NCBI GenBank assembly: GCA_017940955.1
Contig: JAGAXP010000317.1
Location: 20,931 to 84,930, forward strand
Length of the DNA stretch: 64,000 bases
Direction of reading: 5' to 3'
Source: Oribacterium sp.
GTDB lineage: Bacteria > Bacillota_A > Clostridia > Lachnospirales > Lachnospiraceae
Position 1 is the stretch's first letter; each line of letters starts with the position of its first letter. Under the pieces are notes generated by a model. The model searched no databases and was not told the origin of the DNA. It was given only the letters and a program-made list of their open reading frames with translations. The position numbers and the translations under genes were made by a program. Of this stretch, positions 35,620 to 44,275 are shown one piece after another.

Positions 35620-36240
35620 ATGAGCTGTATTATGATCGGCATCGCCGGCGGTTCAGGTTCCGGCAAGTCTACATTTACAAACAGGATCAAAGCTGAATTC
35701 GGAGACAAGGTAACTGTTATTTATCATGACAATTACTATAAATCCAACGACGGAATCCCCTTTGAGATACGTCAGAAGAACAATTATGATTCTCCGGAAG
35801 CCTTTGAGACGGATCTTCTGATATCGCATTTAAAATCCCTTAGAAGGGGAGAATCGGTACAGTGTCCTGTATATGATTATTCACAGCACAACCGTACAGA
35901 TAAAACCATAGAGCTTAAGCCTTCAAGGATAATCATTGTTGAAGGCATCCTGGTTCTTGAGAATCCAGAGCTTCGTTCGCTTTTTGACATCAAGATTTAC
36001 GTTGAAGCAGATGCGGATGAAAGAATCATCAGACGAATCATCCGTGACGTAAAGGAACGTGGCAGACAGGTTGAAGACATTTCCACCCAGTATCTCACAA
36101 CCGTAAAGCCGATGCATTATCTTTATGTTGAGCCCACAAAGGCTAAGGCGGATATAGTTATCAACAGCGGACTTAATGATGTGGCGTTTGATCTTATGAA
36201 AACAAAGATCAGAAGCCTTTTGGAAAGTGGAGCCGATTAG
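35620..36240 (+). CDS. udk: Uridine kinase
   Basis: Uridine/cytidine kinase of 206 residues for pyrimidine salvage. The P-loop is GIAGGSGSGKST (residues ~7-18); YHDNYYK, YDYSQHNRTDKTI and IIVEGILVLENPELR are further family motifs. IRRDVKERGRQVEDISTQY near 150-168 forms the lid region. The ATG at 35620 gives the normal family length and has AGAGGTG upstream; the open frame extends 84 bases further without support. It is followed by the repeated leader of thrC. Confidence 0.93.
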   Translation: MSCIMIGIAGGSGSGKSTFTNRIKAEFGDKVTVIYHDNYYKSNDGIPFEIRQKNNYDSPEAFETDLLISHLKSLRRGESVQCPVYDYSQHNRTDKTIELKPSRIIIVEGILVLENPELRSLFDIKIYVEADADERIIRRIIRDVKERGRQVEDISTQYLTTVKPMHYLYVEPTKAKADIVINSGLNDVAFDLMKTKIRSLLESGAD

Positions 36241-36280
36241 ACCGACATTTTTCATACGGGAATTTACGAAAAATACGTTT

Positions 36281-36412
36281 TGACATAGGAGCCGTCAGGA
36301 TCTTGTCAGTATGTCAGATACCAGGGCTCAAAAACAGTGTTGATATAGGGGCTGACCGGATCTTGTCAGTATGTCAGAATTAAGGCTCTAAAAAGCAACG
36401 TTATTATAGGAG
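36281..36412 (+). repeat. 60-bp tandem leader repeat upstream of thrC
   Basis: Two 60-base units (36281-36340, 36341-36400) share ATAGG-G--..GGATCTTGTCAGTATGTCAGA and a purine-rich end. A third partial unit starts at 36401, and its ATAGGAGGAG forms the ribosome-binding site of thrC. The later half of each unit resembles leader motif L. Confidence 0.7.
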
Positions 36413-36421
36413 GAGAGACCA

Positions 36422-37903
36422 ATGCTTTATAACAGTACACGCGGAGGAGAAACAGGCTTACAGGCATCAGAGGCTATACTTAAGGGACTTTCGGATGGCG
36501 GCGGATTATTCATGCCGGAAGCACTTCCCAAGCTTTCAAAATCTTTAAAGGAGCTCAGCGGCATGTCCTACCAGGATCTCGCTTATGAGGTTATGAAGGA
36601 GTTTCTTACGGATTTCACAGAGGAGGAACTTCGTCAATGCATCAATTCTGCCTATGATGAGAAATTTGAGACACCGGAGATAGCTCCCCTTGTAAAGAAG
36701 GACGACGCATATTTCCTTGAGCTTTTCCACGGAAGAACCATTGCCTTTAAGGATATGGCGCTCTCCATACTTCCCCACCTCATGGTGACAAGTGCAAGAA
36801 AGAACAATGTTACCGACAAGATCGTTATACTTACAGCCACCTCCGGCGATACCGGAAAGGCTGCCATGGCAGGCTTCAGTGATGTGCCGGGAACAGAGAT
36901 CATCGTTTTCTATCCTTACGGCGGCGTATCAAAGTTCCAGGAGCTTCAGATGCGCACAGAGCCCGGACTCAATACCCATGCGGCTGCTATCCACGGCAAC
37001 TTCGATGATGCCCAGACAGGAGTCAAGAAGATATTCGGAGATAAGGAGTTCGCAAAGAAGCTGAAGGACAAGGGCGTTATCCTGAGCTCTGCAAACTCCA
37101 TCAATATCGGACGTCTCGTTCCACAGGTTGCTTACTATGTATATGCGTATGCCAAGCTTCTCGCAAAGGGTGAGATCACTGACGGTGAGAAGATCAATGT
37201 CTGCGTTCCTACAGGTAACTTCGGAAATATCCTTGCGGCTTATCTCGCAAAGCATATGGGAGTGCCTATCGAGAAGCTGATCTGTGCTTCCAACGAGAAC
37301 AGGGTACTTACCGACTTCTTCGGAACCGGAAAGTATGACAGAAACCGTCCGTTCATACTGACCTCAAGTCCTTCCATGGATATCCTTATCAGTTCAAATC
37401 TTGAGCGTCTCATATATCTCAGCACAGGACGTTCAGCCGAGAAGACATCCAAGCTTATGGCTGACCTTAAGGAGACCGGCGTTTACGAGATCACTGAAGA
37501 GATGCGTTCCTTCATCAAGGATTTTGTGGGCGGCTATGCAGATGAAGGGTCAGTATTTGCCTCCATCAAGGCTCTCAAGGAGAAGACCGGTTATGTCATC
37601 GATCCTCACACAGCGGTTGCCAAGGCAGTTTACGACAACTATGTTAAGGAGTCCGGTGACAGGACAAAGACTGTCATTGCTTCGACTGCAAGTCCGTTCA
37701 AGTTCTCTCCGAATGTTATGAAGGCTCTGGGTGAGAATGGCGATGATGAGGATGTGTTCAAGGTTATCGATGCGCTTCAGAAGATTGCCGGTGTTCCTGA
37801 GCCAAGAGCAATTAAGGATGTACGCAGTGCAGAAATCCGTCACAATACAGTCTGCGAGATAGCAGATATGGAAAATATCGTGGAGAAGTTCCTCTTCGGT
37901 TGA
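36422..37903 (+). CDS. thrC: Threonine synthase
   Basis: PLP-dependent threonine synthase of 493 residues converting O-phosphohomoserine to threonine. It starts with MLYNSTRGGE, typical of the long threonine synthase class, with the PLP lysine in HGRTIAFKDMALSI and the phosphate-binding TATSGDTGKAAM. The cofactor-binding SANSINIGRLVPQ and VPTGNFGNILAAY are also present. AGGAGGAG lies 6-8 bases ahead of the ATG, within a duplicated leader. No other threonine-pathway gene is adjacent. A large composite inverted repeat follows 8 bases after the stop. Confidence 0.96.
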   Translation: MLYNSTRGGETGLQASEAILKGLSDGGGLFMPEALPKLSKSLKELSGMSYQDLAYEVMKEFLTDFTEEELRQCINSAYDEKFETPEIAPLVKKDDAYFLELFHGRTIAFKDMALSILPHLMVTSARKNNVTDKIVILTATSGDTGKAAMAGFSDVPGTEIIVFYPYGGVSKFQELQMRTEPGLNTHAAAIHGNFDDAQTGVKKIFGDKEFAKKLKDKGVILSSANSINIGRLVPQVAYYVYAYAKLLAKGEITDGEKINVCVPTGNFGNILAAYLAKHMGVPIEKLICASNENRVLTDFFGTGKYDRNRPFILTSSPSMDILISSNLERLIYLSTGRSAEKTSKLMADLKETGVYEITEEMRSFIKDFVGGYADEGSVFASIKALKEKTGYVIDPHTAVAKAVYDNYVKESGDRTKTVIASTASPFKFSPNVMKALGENGDDEDVFKVIDALQKIAGVPEPRAIKDVRSAEIRHNTVCEIADMENIVEKFLFG

Positions 37904-37911
37904 TGACGTAC

Positions 37912-38348
37912 GACCGGAGTCGGTGGGCATCCATTTAAAGACGAGTCGCCTCGTCGGAAAAATTTAAAATCGTACCCCTACGAACCGGCGGGCGTCCATT
38001 TAAAAACGAGTCGCTGCGGCGGAAAAATCTAAGGTCAGACCCCTAAGAGACACTAGGCCCAACAAAGAAAGAATCCTTACGGATTCTTTTTTTGCGCTCA
38101 AAGCCGCGCGGCTCCCAAGATTAAAAAACAAATCTTGGGCAGCAATGTCTGAGTTTACTTTTATGAAAACTCAGACTTGGCGAGGGGGCTAAGGAAAAGG
38201 AACCAAGTGTCTCTAAGGGGTCTGACCTTGATTTTTCTCGTCCTCGCTCAACGTTTTTAAATGGACACCCACCGGCTCTAAGGGGCCCGATTTTAATTTT
38301 TCTCGACTCGGCTCAACGTCTTTAAATGGATGCCCGCCGGCTCCGGTC
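37912..38348. repeat. Large composite inverted repeat with tandem arm units (cruciform 1)
   Basis: Two 143-base arms (37912-38054 and 38206-38348) are inverted copies of each other. Each arm contains two tandem units of about 70 bases with the shared core CCGGYGGGYRTCCATTTAAA, so four copies are present in all. The 151-base centre holds four further helices: AAAGAATCC/GGATTCTTT with a T-run (terminator-like, 38068-38092), AGCCGCGCGGCT, CCCAAGATT/AATCTTGGG and GTCTGAGTTT/AAACTCAGAC. No open reading frame of note lies inside. The element fills most of the thrC-fba gap. Its centre shares copy B of element S (38068-38139). Confidence 0.85.
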
Positions 38349-38614
38349 TGACTTCATTATGCATAAAGGAAATTTGTGTATTTTTAATAATGAGGAGTAC
38401 CATATTGGGTTAAAAAATGCTATTATATACCAAGATGATTTTTTCACCGCTAATTTGTTTAGTGATGATATTTTCGGCTTTTTGGAAAAATGGTATTTGT
38501 AAGGGCATGATGCGAAATTTTTAACAATCTTTTATGTCCTTATAGAAATACAATGCGCAGTGTGTTAATATATTAACAGGCTATGTAAAAGTAATTACAT
38601 TAGGAGGAAATCAA
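38349..38614 (+). promoter_or_regulatory. fba upstream region with AT palindrome
   Basis: The region is AT-rich. A TACAAT -10-like hexamer lies at 38549-38554 without a good -35 partner. The perfect palindrome GTTAATATATTAAC (38564-38577) would overlap the start of transcription, a position that suits a repressor operator. TTAGGAGG is the ribosome-binding site of fba. Confidence 0.45.
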
Positions 38615-39478
38615 ATGTTAGTAAACGCAAAGGACATGCTGGACAAGGCACTTGCAGGACACTATGCAATCCCACAGTTCAACATCAACAATCTCGAGTG
38701 GACAAAGTCAATTCTTCTTGCTTGTGAAGAGTGCAAGTCACCTGTAATCCTCGGTGTATCTGAGGGTGCCGGCAAGTACATGACAGGCTTCAAGACAGTA
38801 GTTGCTATGGTTAAGGCTATGGATGAGTCTCTTGGAATCACAGTTCCTGTAGCTCTTCACCTTGATCACGGTACATACGAAGGCTCTAAGGCTTGTATTG
38901 AGGCTGGATTTACCTCTATCATGTTTGACGGCTCTCACTATGATATCGATGAGAACGTTGCAAAGACAAAAGAGCTTGTTAAGACTGCTCATGATTTAGG
39001 CATTTCCATTGAGGCTGAAGTTGGAGGCATCGGTGGTGTAGAAGACGGTGTTGCTTCTGACGGTGAGAAGGCTGATCCTAATGAGTGCAAGATGATCGCT
39101 GATCTCGGAATCGATTTCCTTGCTGCAGGTATCGGAAACATTCACGGTGTATATCCTGCTGACTGGAAGGGCCTTGATTTTGATGTTCTCGCAGCTATCA
39201 AGGATAAGATCGGTGAGCTTCCTCTGGTTCTTCACGGCGGTTCAGGTATTCCTGAGGATCAGATCAAGAAGGCTATCTCTCTCGGTGTTTCAAAGATCAA
39301 TGTTAACACAGAGCTTCAGCTTGTATTTGCGAAGGCTACAAGAGAGTACGTTGAGGCTGGCAAGGATAAGGAAGGCAAGGGCTATGACCCTCGTAAGCTC
39401 CTTAAGCCGGGCACAGAGGCTATCATTGCAGAGTGCAAGAACAAGATCAATATCTTCGGTTCTGCTAACAAGGCTTGA
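38615..39478 (+). CDS. fba: Fructose-bisphosphate aldolase, class II
   Basis: Zinc-dependent class II aldolase of 287 residues, cleaving fructose 1,6-bisphosphate in glycolysis. Zinc and substrate motifs are visible: LHLDHGTYEG (residues ~86-95), EAEVGGIGGVEDG, HGVYPADWKGLDF, VLHGGSGIP and KINVNTELQL. Codon use is strongly biased (few rare codons), consistent with high expression. AGGAGG lies 7 bases before the ATG. It stands alone with its own terminator, separate from the gap-pgk-tpiA genes. Confidence 0.96.
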   Translation: MLVNAKDMLDKALAGHYAIPQFNINNLEWTKSILLACEECKSPVILGVSEGAGKYMTGFKTVVAMVKAMDESLGITVPVALHLDHGTYEGSKACIEAGFTSIMFDGSHYDIDENVAKTKELVKTAHDLGISIEAEVGGIGGVEDGVASDGEKADPNECKMIADLGIDFLAAGIGNIHGVYPADWKGLDFDVLAAIKDKIGELPLVLHGGSGIPEDQIKKAISLGVSKINVNTELQLVFAKATREYVEAGKDKEGKGYDPRKLLKPGTEAIIAECKNKINIFGSANKA

Positions 39479-39501
39479 TAAGCAAAATAAATAAATTATT
39501 G

Positions 39502-39537
39502 AAAGCTGTCGGAATGAAAGTTCCGGCAGCTTTTTCA
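39502..39537 (+). terminator. Intrinsic terminator after fba
   Basis: Stem AAAGCTGTCGGAA / TTCCGGCAGCTTT (39502-39514 with 39521-39533), followed by TTCAT. Confidence 0.85.
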
Positions 39538-39581
39538 TCACATTAACCAATGTCTTTAATGAAAAGCAGTCTATTTTTTTC

Positions 39582-39611
39582 TTGCAACACTGTTGCGTGG
39601 TGGTTTACAAT
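39582..39611 (+). promoter_or_regulatory. Promoter of glnN
   Basis: TTGCAA (39582-39587) and TACAAT (39606-39611) are spaced by 18 bases. The promoter overlaps a TTG that could otherwise extend the glnN frame, which supports the later ATG. Confidence 0.65.
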
Positions 39612-39665
39612 CAGCACAGCACAATTAAATATAAAAAGACAAGGGTGTTAAAAGGAGATTTGAGA

Positions 39666-41801
39666 ATGAATGATGTTCTGAAGGTTGCTGAGATATTTGG
39701 CGAAGATGTCTTCAACGACAAGGTTATGCAGGAGCGTCTTCCGAAAGCCGTTTATAAAAAGCTTAAGAAGACGATCACTGAGGGCTATGAACTTGATCCG
39801 ACTATTGCTGATTCCGTTGCTCAGGCTATGAAGGAGTGGGCTCTCGAGCATGGCGCCACTCATTATACCCACTGGTTCCAGCCGCTTACGGGTATAACTG
39901 CCGAAAAGCATGATTCCTTTATTTCAGCTGCCGATCAAAACGGAAAGGTCATCATGGAGTTTTCCGGCAAAGAGCTTGTCCGCAGTGAAACAGATGCATC
40001 ATCTTTTCCTTCCGGCGGTCTTCGTGCAACATTCGAAGCCAGAGGCTATACCATCTGGGATTGCACAAGCCCTGCATTTTTGCGTCATGAAGGTGATAAC
40101 AGAGACATTGTCACCCTTTGCATTCCTACTTCTTTTTGCTCCTTCGGCGGTGAGGCGCTTGATACCAAGACCCCGCTTCTCCGTTCAATGCAGGCTGTTA
40201 ATGAACAGGCCCTGCGTATTCTTCGTCTTTTCGGAAATACAAGCTCTAAAAGTGTCAAGCCTTCTGTAGGCGCAGAGCAGGAGTATTTCCTCGTTGATCG
40301 CAACAAATACTTAAAGCGTAAAGACCTTATCTATACAGGCCGTACCCTGTTTGGCGTGATGCCTGCAAAGGGTCAGGAGCTTGATGATCACTATTTTGGT
40401 TCCATCAGACACAGAATTGCCGAGTTTATGCGCGATGTAGACATTCAGCTTTGGAAACTCGGAGTAACAGCAAAAACAGAACATAATGAGGTTGCACCGG
40501 CACAGCACGAGCTTGCACCGGTTTATGATGAGGCAAATCTTGCCGTAGATCATAACCAGCTGGTGATGGAGGTAATGAAGAAGACTGCGCCCAAGCACGG
40601 CCTTGAGTGCCTTCTCCACGAAAAGCCATTTGAAGGTATCAATGGTTCCGGTAAGCACAACAACTGGTCCCTTACCACAGACGACGGCATTAACCTCATG
40701 AGCCCGGGAGAGACACCTCATGAAAATGTTCAGTTCCTGCTGGTTCTTGCCTGTGTTCTTGCGGCGGTTGACAAGCATGCGGATCTTCTCAGACTCAGCG
40801 CTGCAGACGTGGGAAATGAGCACAGACTGGGAGCCGATGAGGCACCTCCTGCAATCATTTCCGCGTTTATCGGAACACAGCTTGAGGACGTGGTGGAGCA
40901 GCTCATCGGTCAGGGCTACGCTACAAAGTCCAAGAAGGGCAAGAAGCTTCCTACCGGCGTCAACACCATGCCGGACCTTTATGCTGATGTTACAGACCGT
41001 AACCGTACATCACCTTTTGCCTTCACCGGAAACAAATTCGAATTCCGTATGGTAGGTTCCAGCGATTCCATTGCCGAGGCCAATATCATTCTCGATGCAA
41101 TAGTGGCTGAGCAGTTCAAAGAGGCTGCGGATGTACTTGAGAAGGCAGAGGATTTCAAGATCGCCTGCCACGACTATATTAAGAAGCTCCTTACAGATCA
41201 CCGGAGGATCATCTTTAACGGCAACGGCTACAGTGAAGATTGGGTTAAGGAGGCCGATAGACGCGGACTTCCGAACCTTCCATCCATGGTTGATGCGATT
41301 CCTGCACTCACCACAGAGAAAGCTGTTAAGCTTTTCAATGAATTCGGCATTTACACTCGGCCTGAGCTGGAGAGCCGTAAAGAGGTCGAGTATGAGCACT
41401 ATGTAAAGGTTACAAACATTGAAGCCCGTGCCATGATCAATATCTCCGGAAAGCAGATCATTCCGGCGGTTATTCACTACACCACAAGACTTGCGGATTC
41501 AGTGAATAAGGTTACAAAGGCATGTCCTGATGCCAATGTTTCTGTGCAGAAGACTCTTCTTGAGAGAGCTTCAAAGCTTCTTGGGGACATGGAGGATGCA
41601 CGTACTGATCTTTACGAGAAGGTTGAGAAGTACGGCAAGGAGAAGGATGCCGAGAAGAAGGCCCACAAGTACCACGATGTTATCGTTCCTGCCATGAAGG
41701 CGCTCAGGGCTCCTGTTGACGAGCTCGAGCAGATAGTGGACAAGGATCTGTGGCCATATCCAAGCTACGGCGATTTGATCTTCGAGGTTTCTGAGCCGTA
41801 A
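39666..41801 (+). CDS. glnN: Glutamine synthetase type III
   Basis: Type III glutamine synthetase, 711 residues, about the family's usual length, making glutamine from glutamate and ammonia. It starts [18 protein letters not shown] with AAAAGGAG upstream, giving preference to 39666 over an in-frame TTG inside the promoter. Visible motifs include [66 protein letters not shown] and [20 protein letters not shown]. No glutamate synthase or PII gene is adjacent. A composite inverted repeat begins 20 bases after the stop. Confidence 0.95.
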   Translation: MNDVLKVAEIFGEDVFNDKVMQERLPKAVYKKLKKTITEGYELDPTIADSVAQAMKEWALEHGATHYTHWFQPLTGITAEKHDSFISAADQNGKVIMEFSGKELVRSETDASSFPSGGLRATFEARGYTIWDCTSPAFLRHEGDNRDIVTLCIPTSFCSFGGEALDTKTPLLRSMQAVNEQALRILRLFGNTSSKSVKPSVGAEQEYFLVDRNKYLKRKDLIYTGRTLFGVMPAKGQELDDHYFGSIRHRIAEFMRDVDIQLWKLGVTAKTEHNEVAPAQHELAPVYDEANLAVDHNQLVMEVMKKTAPKHGLECLLHEKPFEGINGSGKHNNWSLTTDDGINLMSPGETPHENVQFLLVLACVLAAVDKHADLLRLSAADVGNEHRLGADEAPPAIISAFIGTQLEDVVEQLIGQGYATKSKKGKKLPTGVNTMPDLYADVTDRNRTSPFAFTGNKFEFRMVGSSDSIAEANIILDAIVAEQFKEAADVLEKAEDFKIACHDYIKKLLTDHRRIIFNGNGYSEDWVKEADRRGLPNLPSMVDAIPALTTEKAVKLFNEFGIYTRPELESRKEVEYEHYVKVTNIEARAMINISGKQIIPAVIHYTTRLADSVNKVTKACPDANVSVQKTLLERASKLLGDMEDARTDLYEKVEKYGKEKDAEKKAHKYHDVIVPAMKALRAPVDELEQIVDKDLWPYPSYGDLIFEVSEP

Positions 41802-41820
41802 GTTTATTAATAACCGGACG

Positions 41821-42062
41821 AGAAAATGCAAGGGACGTGTGGCGGCCCACGAGATTGAAATGGTACAGAAAATGCAGGGGACGTGCGACGGCCCACGAGA
41901 TTGAAAGAACAGCCCCGCTGATATGTTCGCCCAGTATGCACAGGTATGTGCATACTGATCGTACATATCAGCGGGGCTGTTCTTTCAACTCGCAAGCCTT
42001 GTCACCCATCCCCTGCATTTTCTTTACTTTTTTGACATTGTCACCCATCCCTTGCATTTTCT
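41821..42062. repeat. Composite inverted repeat with palindromic core (cruciform 2)
   Basis: A perfect 26-bp stem, 41901-41926 with 41963-41988 (core AACAGCCCCGCTGATATGT), encloses a loop that itself contains CAGTATGCAC/GTGCATACTG. On the left are two tandem H3-like units (AGAAAATGCARGGGACGTG plus GGCCCACGAGATTGAA); on the right are two inverted H3 units (TTGTCACCCATCCCYTGCAT). The architecture, tandem units per arm around a hairpin core, matches 37912-38348. It fills most of the gap between glnN and the licC-licA gene. Confidence 0.82.
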
Positions 42063-42127
42063 CTGACTTTGGTTGATCGTAAAACAGTAACGGTACGGTG
42101 GGGGCAAGAATAAGCAAAAGGGAACAC

Positions 42128-42156
42128 TTGCTTTAGCGGAAAGATGATGGTATTAT
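42128..42156 (+). promoter_or_regulatory. Promoter of the licC-licA fusion gene
   Basis: TTGCTT (42128-42133) and TATTAT (42151-42156) are 17 bases apart. The following leader can fold GTTC/GAAC and GCGGC/GCCGC (42157-42190) before the ribosome-binding region GAAGGAAGAG. Confidence 0.65.
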
Positions 42157-42222
42157 GTTCAAAAGCGGCGAAGATGCCGCGAAAATGAACAAAATTCAAG
42201 GCGAGGGGCCGAAGGAAGAGAT

Positions 42223-44208
42223 ATGAGTAAGGCGAGCAGGGAATCGATCATTATTTTAAGGACTCTTTTTGAGAACAGGGAGAGTACCCAGAGGGATATC
42301 GCGCAGCAGCTGGAGGTGTCGCTGGGGAAGACCAATAAGCTTATAGCGGAAACGGTTGAAGAGGGACTGCTTTCAAAGGTGGAGAGTTCGGAAGGGCGTG
42401 GAAGAAACGTTTCTTACGAGATAACCGAAAAGGGAAGAAGGCTGCTGGAGAAGTACCGGGTGGAAAGGGCGCTGATACTTGCTTCGGGATTCGGATCAAG
42501 ATTTGTGCCGCTTACCTATGAGACTCCAAAGGGACTTCTGGAAGTCTTCGGGGAGCGCATGATCGAGAGGCAGATAAGACAGCTTCATGAAGTGGGGGTC
42601 AGAGACATCACCATCATGGTAGGATACCTCAAGGAGAAGTTTGATTATCTCATCGATAAGTACGATGTAAAGCTTATTTATAATCCTGAATACAGTGATA
42701 AAAATACCCTTGCGACTTTGTATCATGCGAAGGATGTCCTTAAGGGTAAAAACTGCTATATTCTGTCTTCCGATAACTGGATGAGGGACAATGTTTATCA
42801 CAACTTCGAGGCGGATACCTGGTATGCGGCAACCTTTATGAAGGGGGAGACCCGTGAATGGGCTATGGAGACCGGAAAGAACGGTGTCATAAAGGATGTG
42901 CGTATAGGCGGCTGCGACAAGTGGTGCATGTACGGTCCGGTTTATCTGACAAAGGAGTTTTCGGAAGCATTTCTTCCGCTTATCGAGGCATATTACAGGA
43001 TGCCGGGAACGGAGCAGTTCTACTGGGAAGATGTGCTTATCAGGAATCTGAAAAACCTTCCGGATATCTATATAAACAAGCAGCCGGAGGGTGTGGTTTA
43101 CGAATTTGAAAACCTGGAGGAGCTCCGCCGCTTTGACGAGAAGTATGTTAACAATTCCGGTTCAAAGGCCATGCAGCTGGTTTCGGAAATATTCGGAATC
43201 CCTGAGTCGGAGATCATAAACATTAGGTGCCTTAAGGCGGGCATGACCAACAAGTCCTGGTATTTTAATGTTTCGGATTCGGAGGAAATCGCTGAAAAGT
43301 ACAGGAACAAAGCCTTTATATGTCGTATCCCCGGACCCGGAACGGAGAAGCTCATCAACCGCCGGCAGGAGGGAGAAGTTTATAAGGCTGTCACAGGACT
43401 TGATATAACTGAAGAGCTTGTATATTTTGATGCGGAAAGCGGATATAAGATATCGAGATATTACCATGGGGCACGAAATGCGGATTTTGATAATGTTAAG
43501 GAGCTTTCACAGTGCATGTCGGTGCTCAAAAAGCTTCATAATTCCGGCATAAAGCTTGGCCATGATTTTGACCTTAAGAGAGAGCTGGGCAATTATGAAA
43601 AAGACATAAAGGAGGCCGGAGCAGAGGTTCCCTATGAAGACTATCCGGCTGTCAGGATGAAGGCGGAGGAGGTGCTTGGCTGGATCGATTCTTTGAACAG
43701 ACCGAAGACCATCGCACATATTGACTCTGTAAAGGACAATTTCATTTTTACTGATGAAGGTCTCAAGATGATTGACTGGGAGTATGCGGGAATGGCTGAT
43801 CCTCTGCTGGATCTTGCAATGTCGGCGATCTATTCTTACATGAGCTTCGATAAGGCGAAAGAGCTCGTCAGGGTGTATGCCGCGGCGCCTGAGCCCGAAT
43901 CTATAGCTCTGGATATAAAACTACAGACTGGCGGGAAAGACAAAGGTCCGTTGGAAATCGCAGGGGCACTGACAGAGCCGGCAGTGCAGAAGATTTTTGA
44001 GTCCCGTGGAGGCATTGCCCTGAAGGGACTTACACCTGACGATGCTTACGCCATAGTGATCGCCTATATGGGTCTCGGCGGACTTCTCTGGGCTCTCTGG
44101 GGGATTTATAAGATGGCTCTGGGAGAAAGCTTTGGAGATTACACTCTTAAGATGTACAGGTATTTCAAGGACTCCTACAAAATCTTACGAAAACTAGAAA
44201 AATTTTAA
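42223..44208 (+). CDS. wHTH-LicC-LicA fusion: phosphocholine cytidylyltransferase / choline kinase
   Basis: Three-domain cytosolic protein of 661 residues. Residues 1-75 form a MarR-like winged helix (TQRDIAQQLEVSLGKTNKLI). From ~83 comes a nucleotidyltransferase with LILASGFGSRFVPLTYETPKG and LSSDNWM, matching LicC-type CTP:phosphocholine cytidylyltransferase. From ~315 comes a choline/ethanolamine kinase-like domain with the catalytic TIAHIDSVKDNFIF and MIDWEYAGMADPLLDLAM. Together these activate choline to CDP-choline for decorating surface glycans. The fused wHTH suggests self-regulation. A choline-binding-repeat protein follows 67 bases later. Another base-containing alcohol, such as ethanolamine, cannot be excluded. 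Confidence 0.85.
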   Translation: MSKASRESIIILRTLFENRESTQRDIAQQLEVSLGKTNKLIAETVEEGLLSKVESSEGRGRNVSYEITEKGRRLLEKYRVERALILASGFGSRFVPLTYETPKGLLEVFGERMIERQIRQLHEVGVRDITIMVGYLKEKFDYLIDKYDVKLIYNPEYSDKNTLATLYHAKDVLKGKNCYILSSDNWMRDNVYHNFEADTWYAATFMKGETREWAMETGKNGVIKDVRIGGCDKWCMYGPVYLTKEFSEAFLPLIEAYYRMPGTEQFYWEDVLIRNLKNLPDIYINKQPEGVVYEFENLEELRRFDEKYVNNSGSKAMQLVSEIFGIPESEIINIRCLKAGMTNKSWYFNVSDSEEIAEKYRNKAFICRIPGPGTEKLINRRQEGEVYKAVTGLDITEELVYFDAESGYKISRYYHGARNADFDNVKELSQCMSVLKKLHNSGIKLGHDFDLKRELGNYEKDIKEAGAEVPYEDYPAVRMKAEEVLGWIDSLNRPKTIAHIDSVKDNFIFTDEGLKMIDWEYAGMADPLLDLAMSAIYSYMSFDKAKELVRVYAAAPEPESIALDIKLQTGGKDKGPLEIAGALTEPAVQKIFESRGGIALKGLTPDDAYAIVIAYMGLGGLLWALWGIYKMALGESFGDYTLKMYRYFKDSYKILRKLEKF

Positions 44209-44275
44209 TGTAATAGAAAAAGACTTACGCTTGAATGCGTGATAAAATTTCAATAGATGATTTTGGGGGTGCCTT

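Noticed and set aside
36281..36412. T-box or threonine attenuator upstream of thrC.
   Set aside because: No T-box sequence, no Thr-rich leader peptide and no terminator stem; only the 60-base repeat is seen.
37912..38348. CRISPR array as an explanation of the repeated units.
   Set aside because: There are only four units, in mirror orientation, with no uniform spacers and no cas genes.
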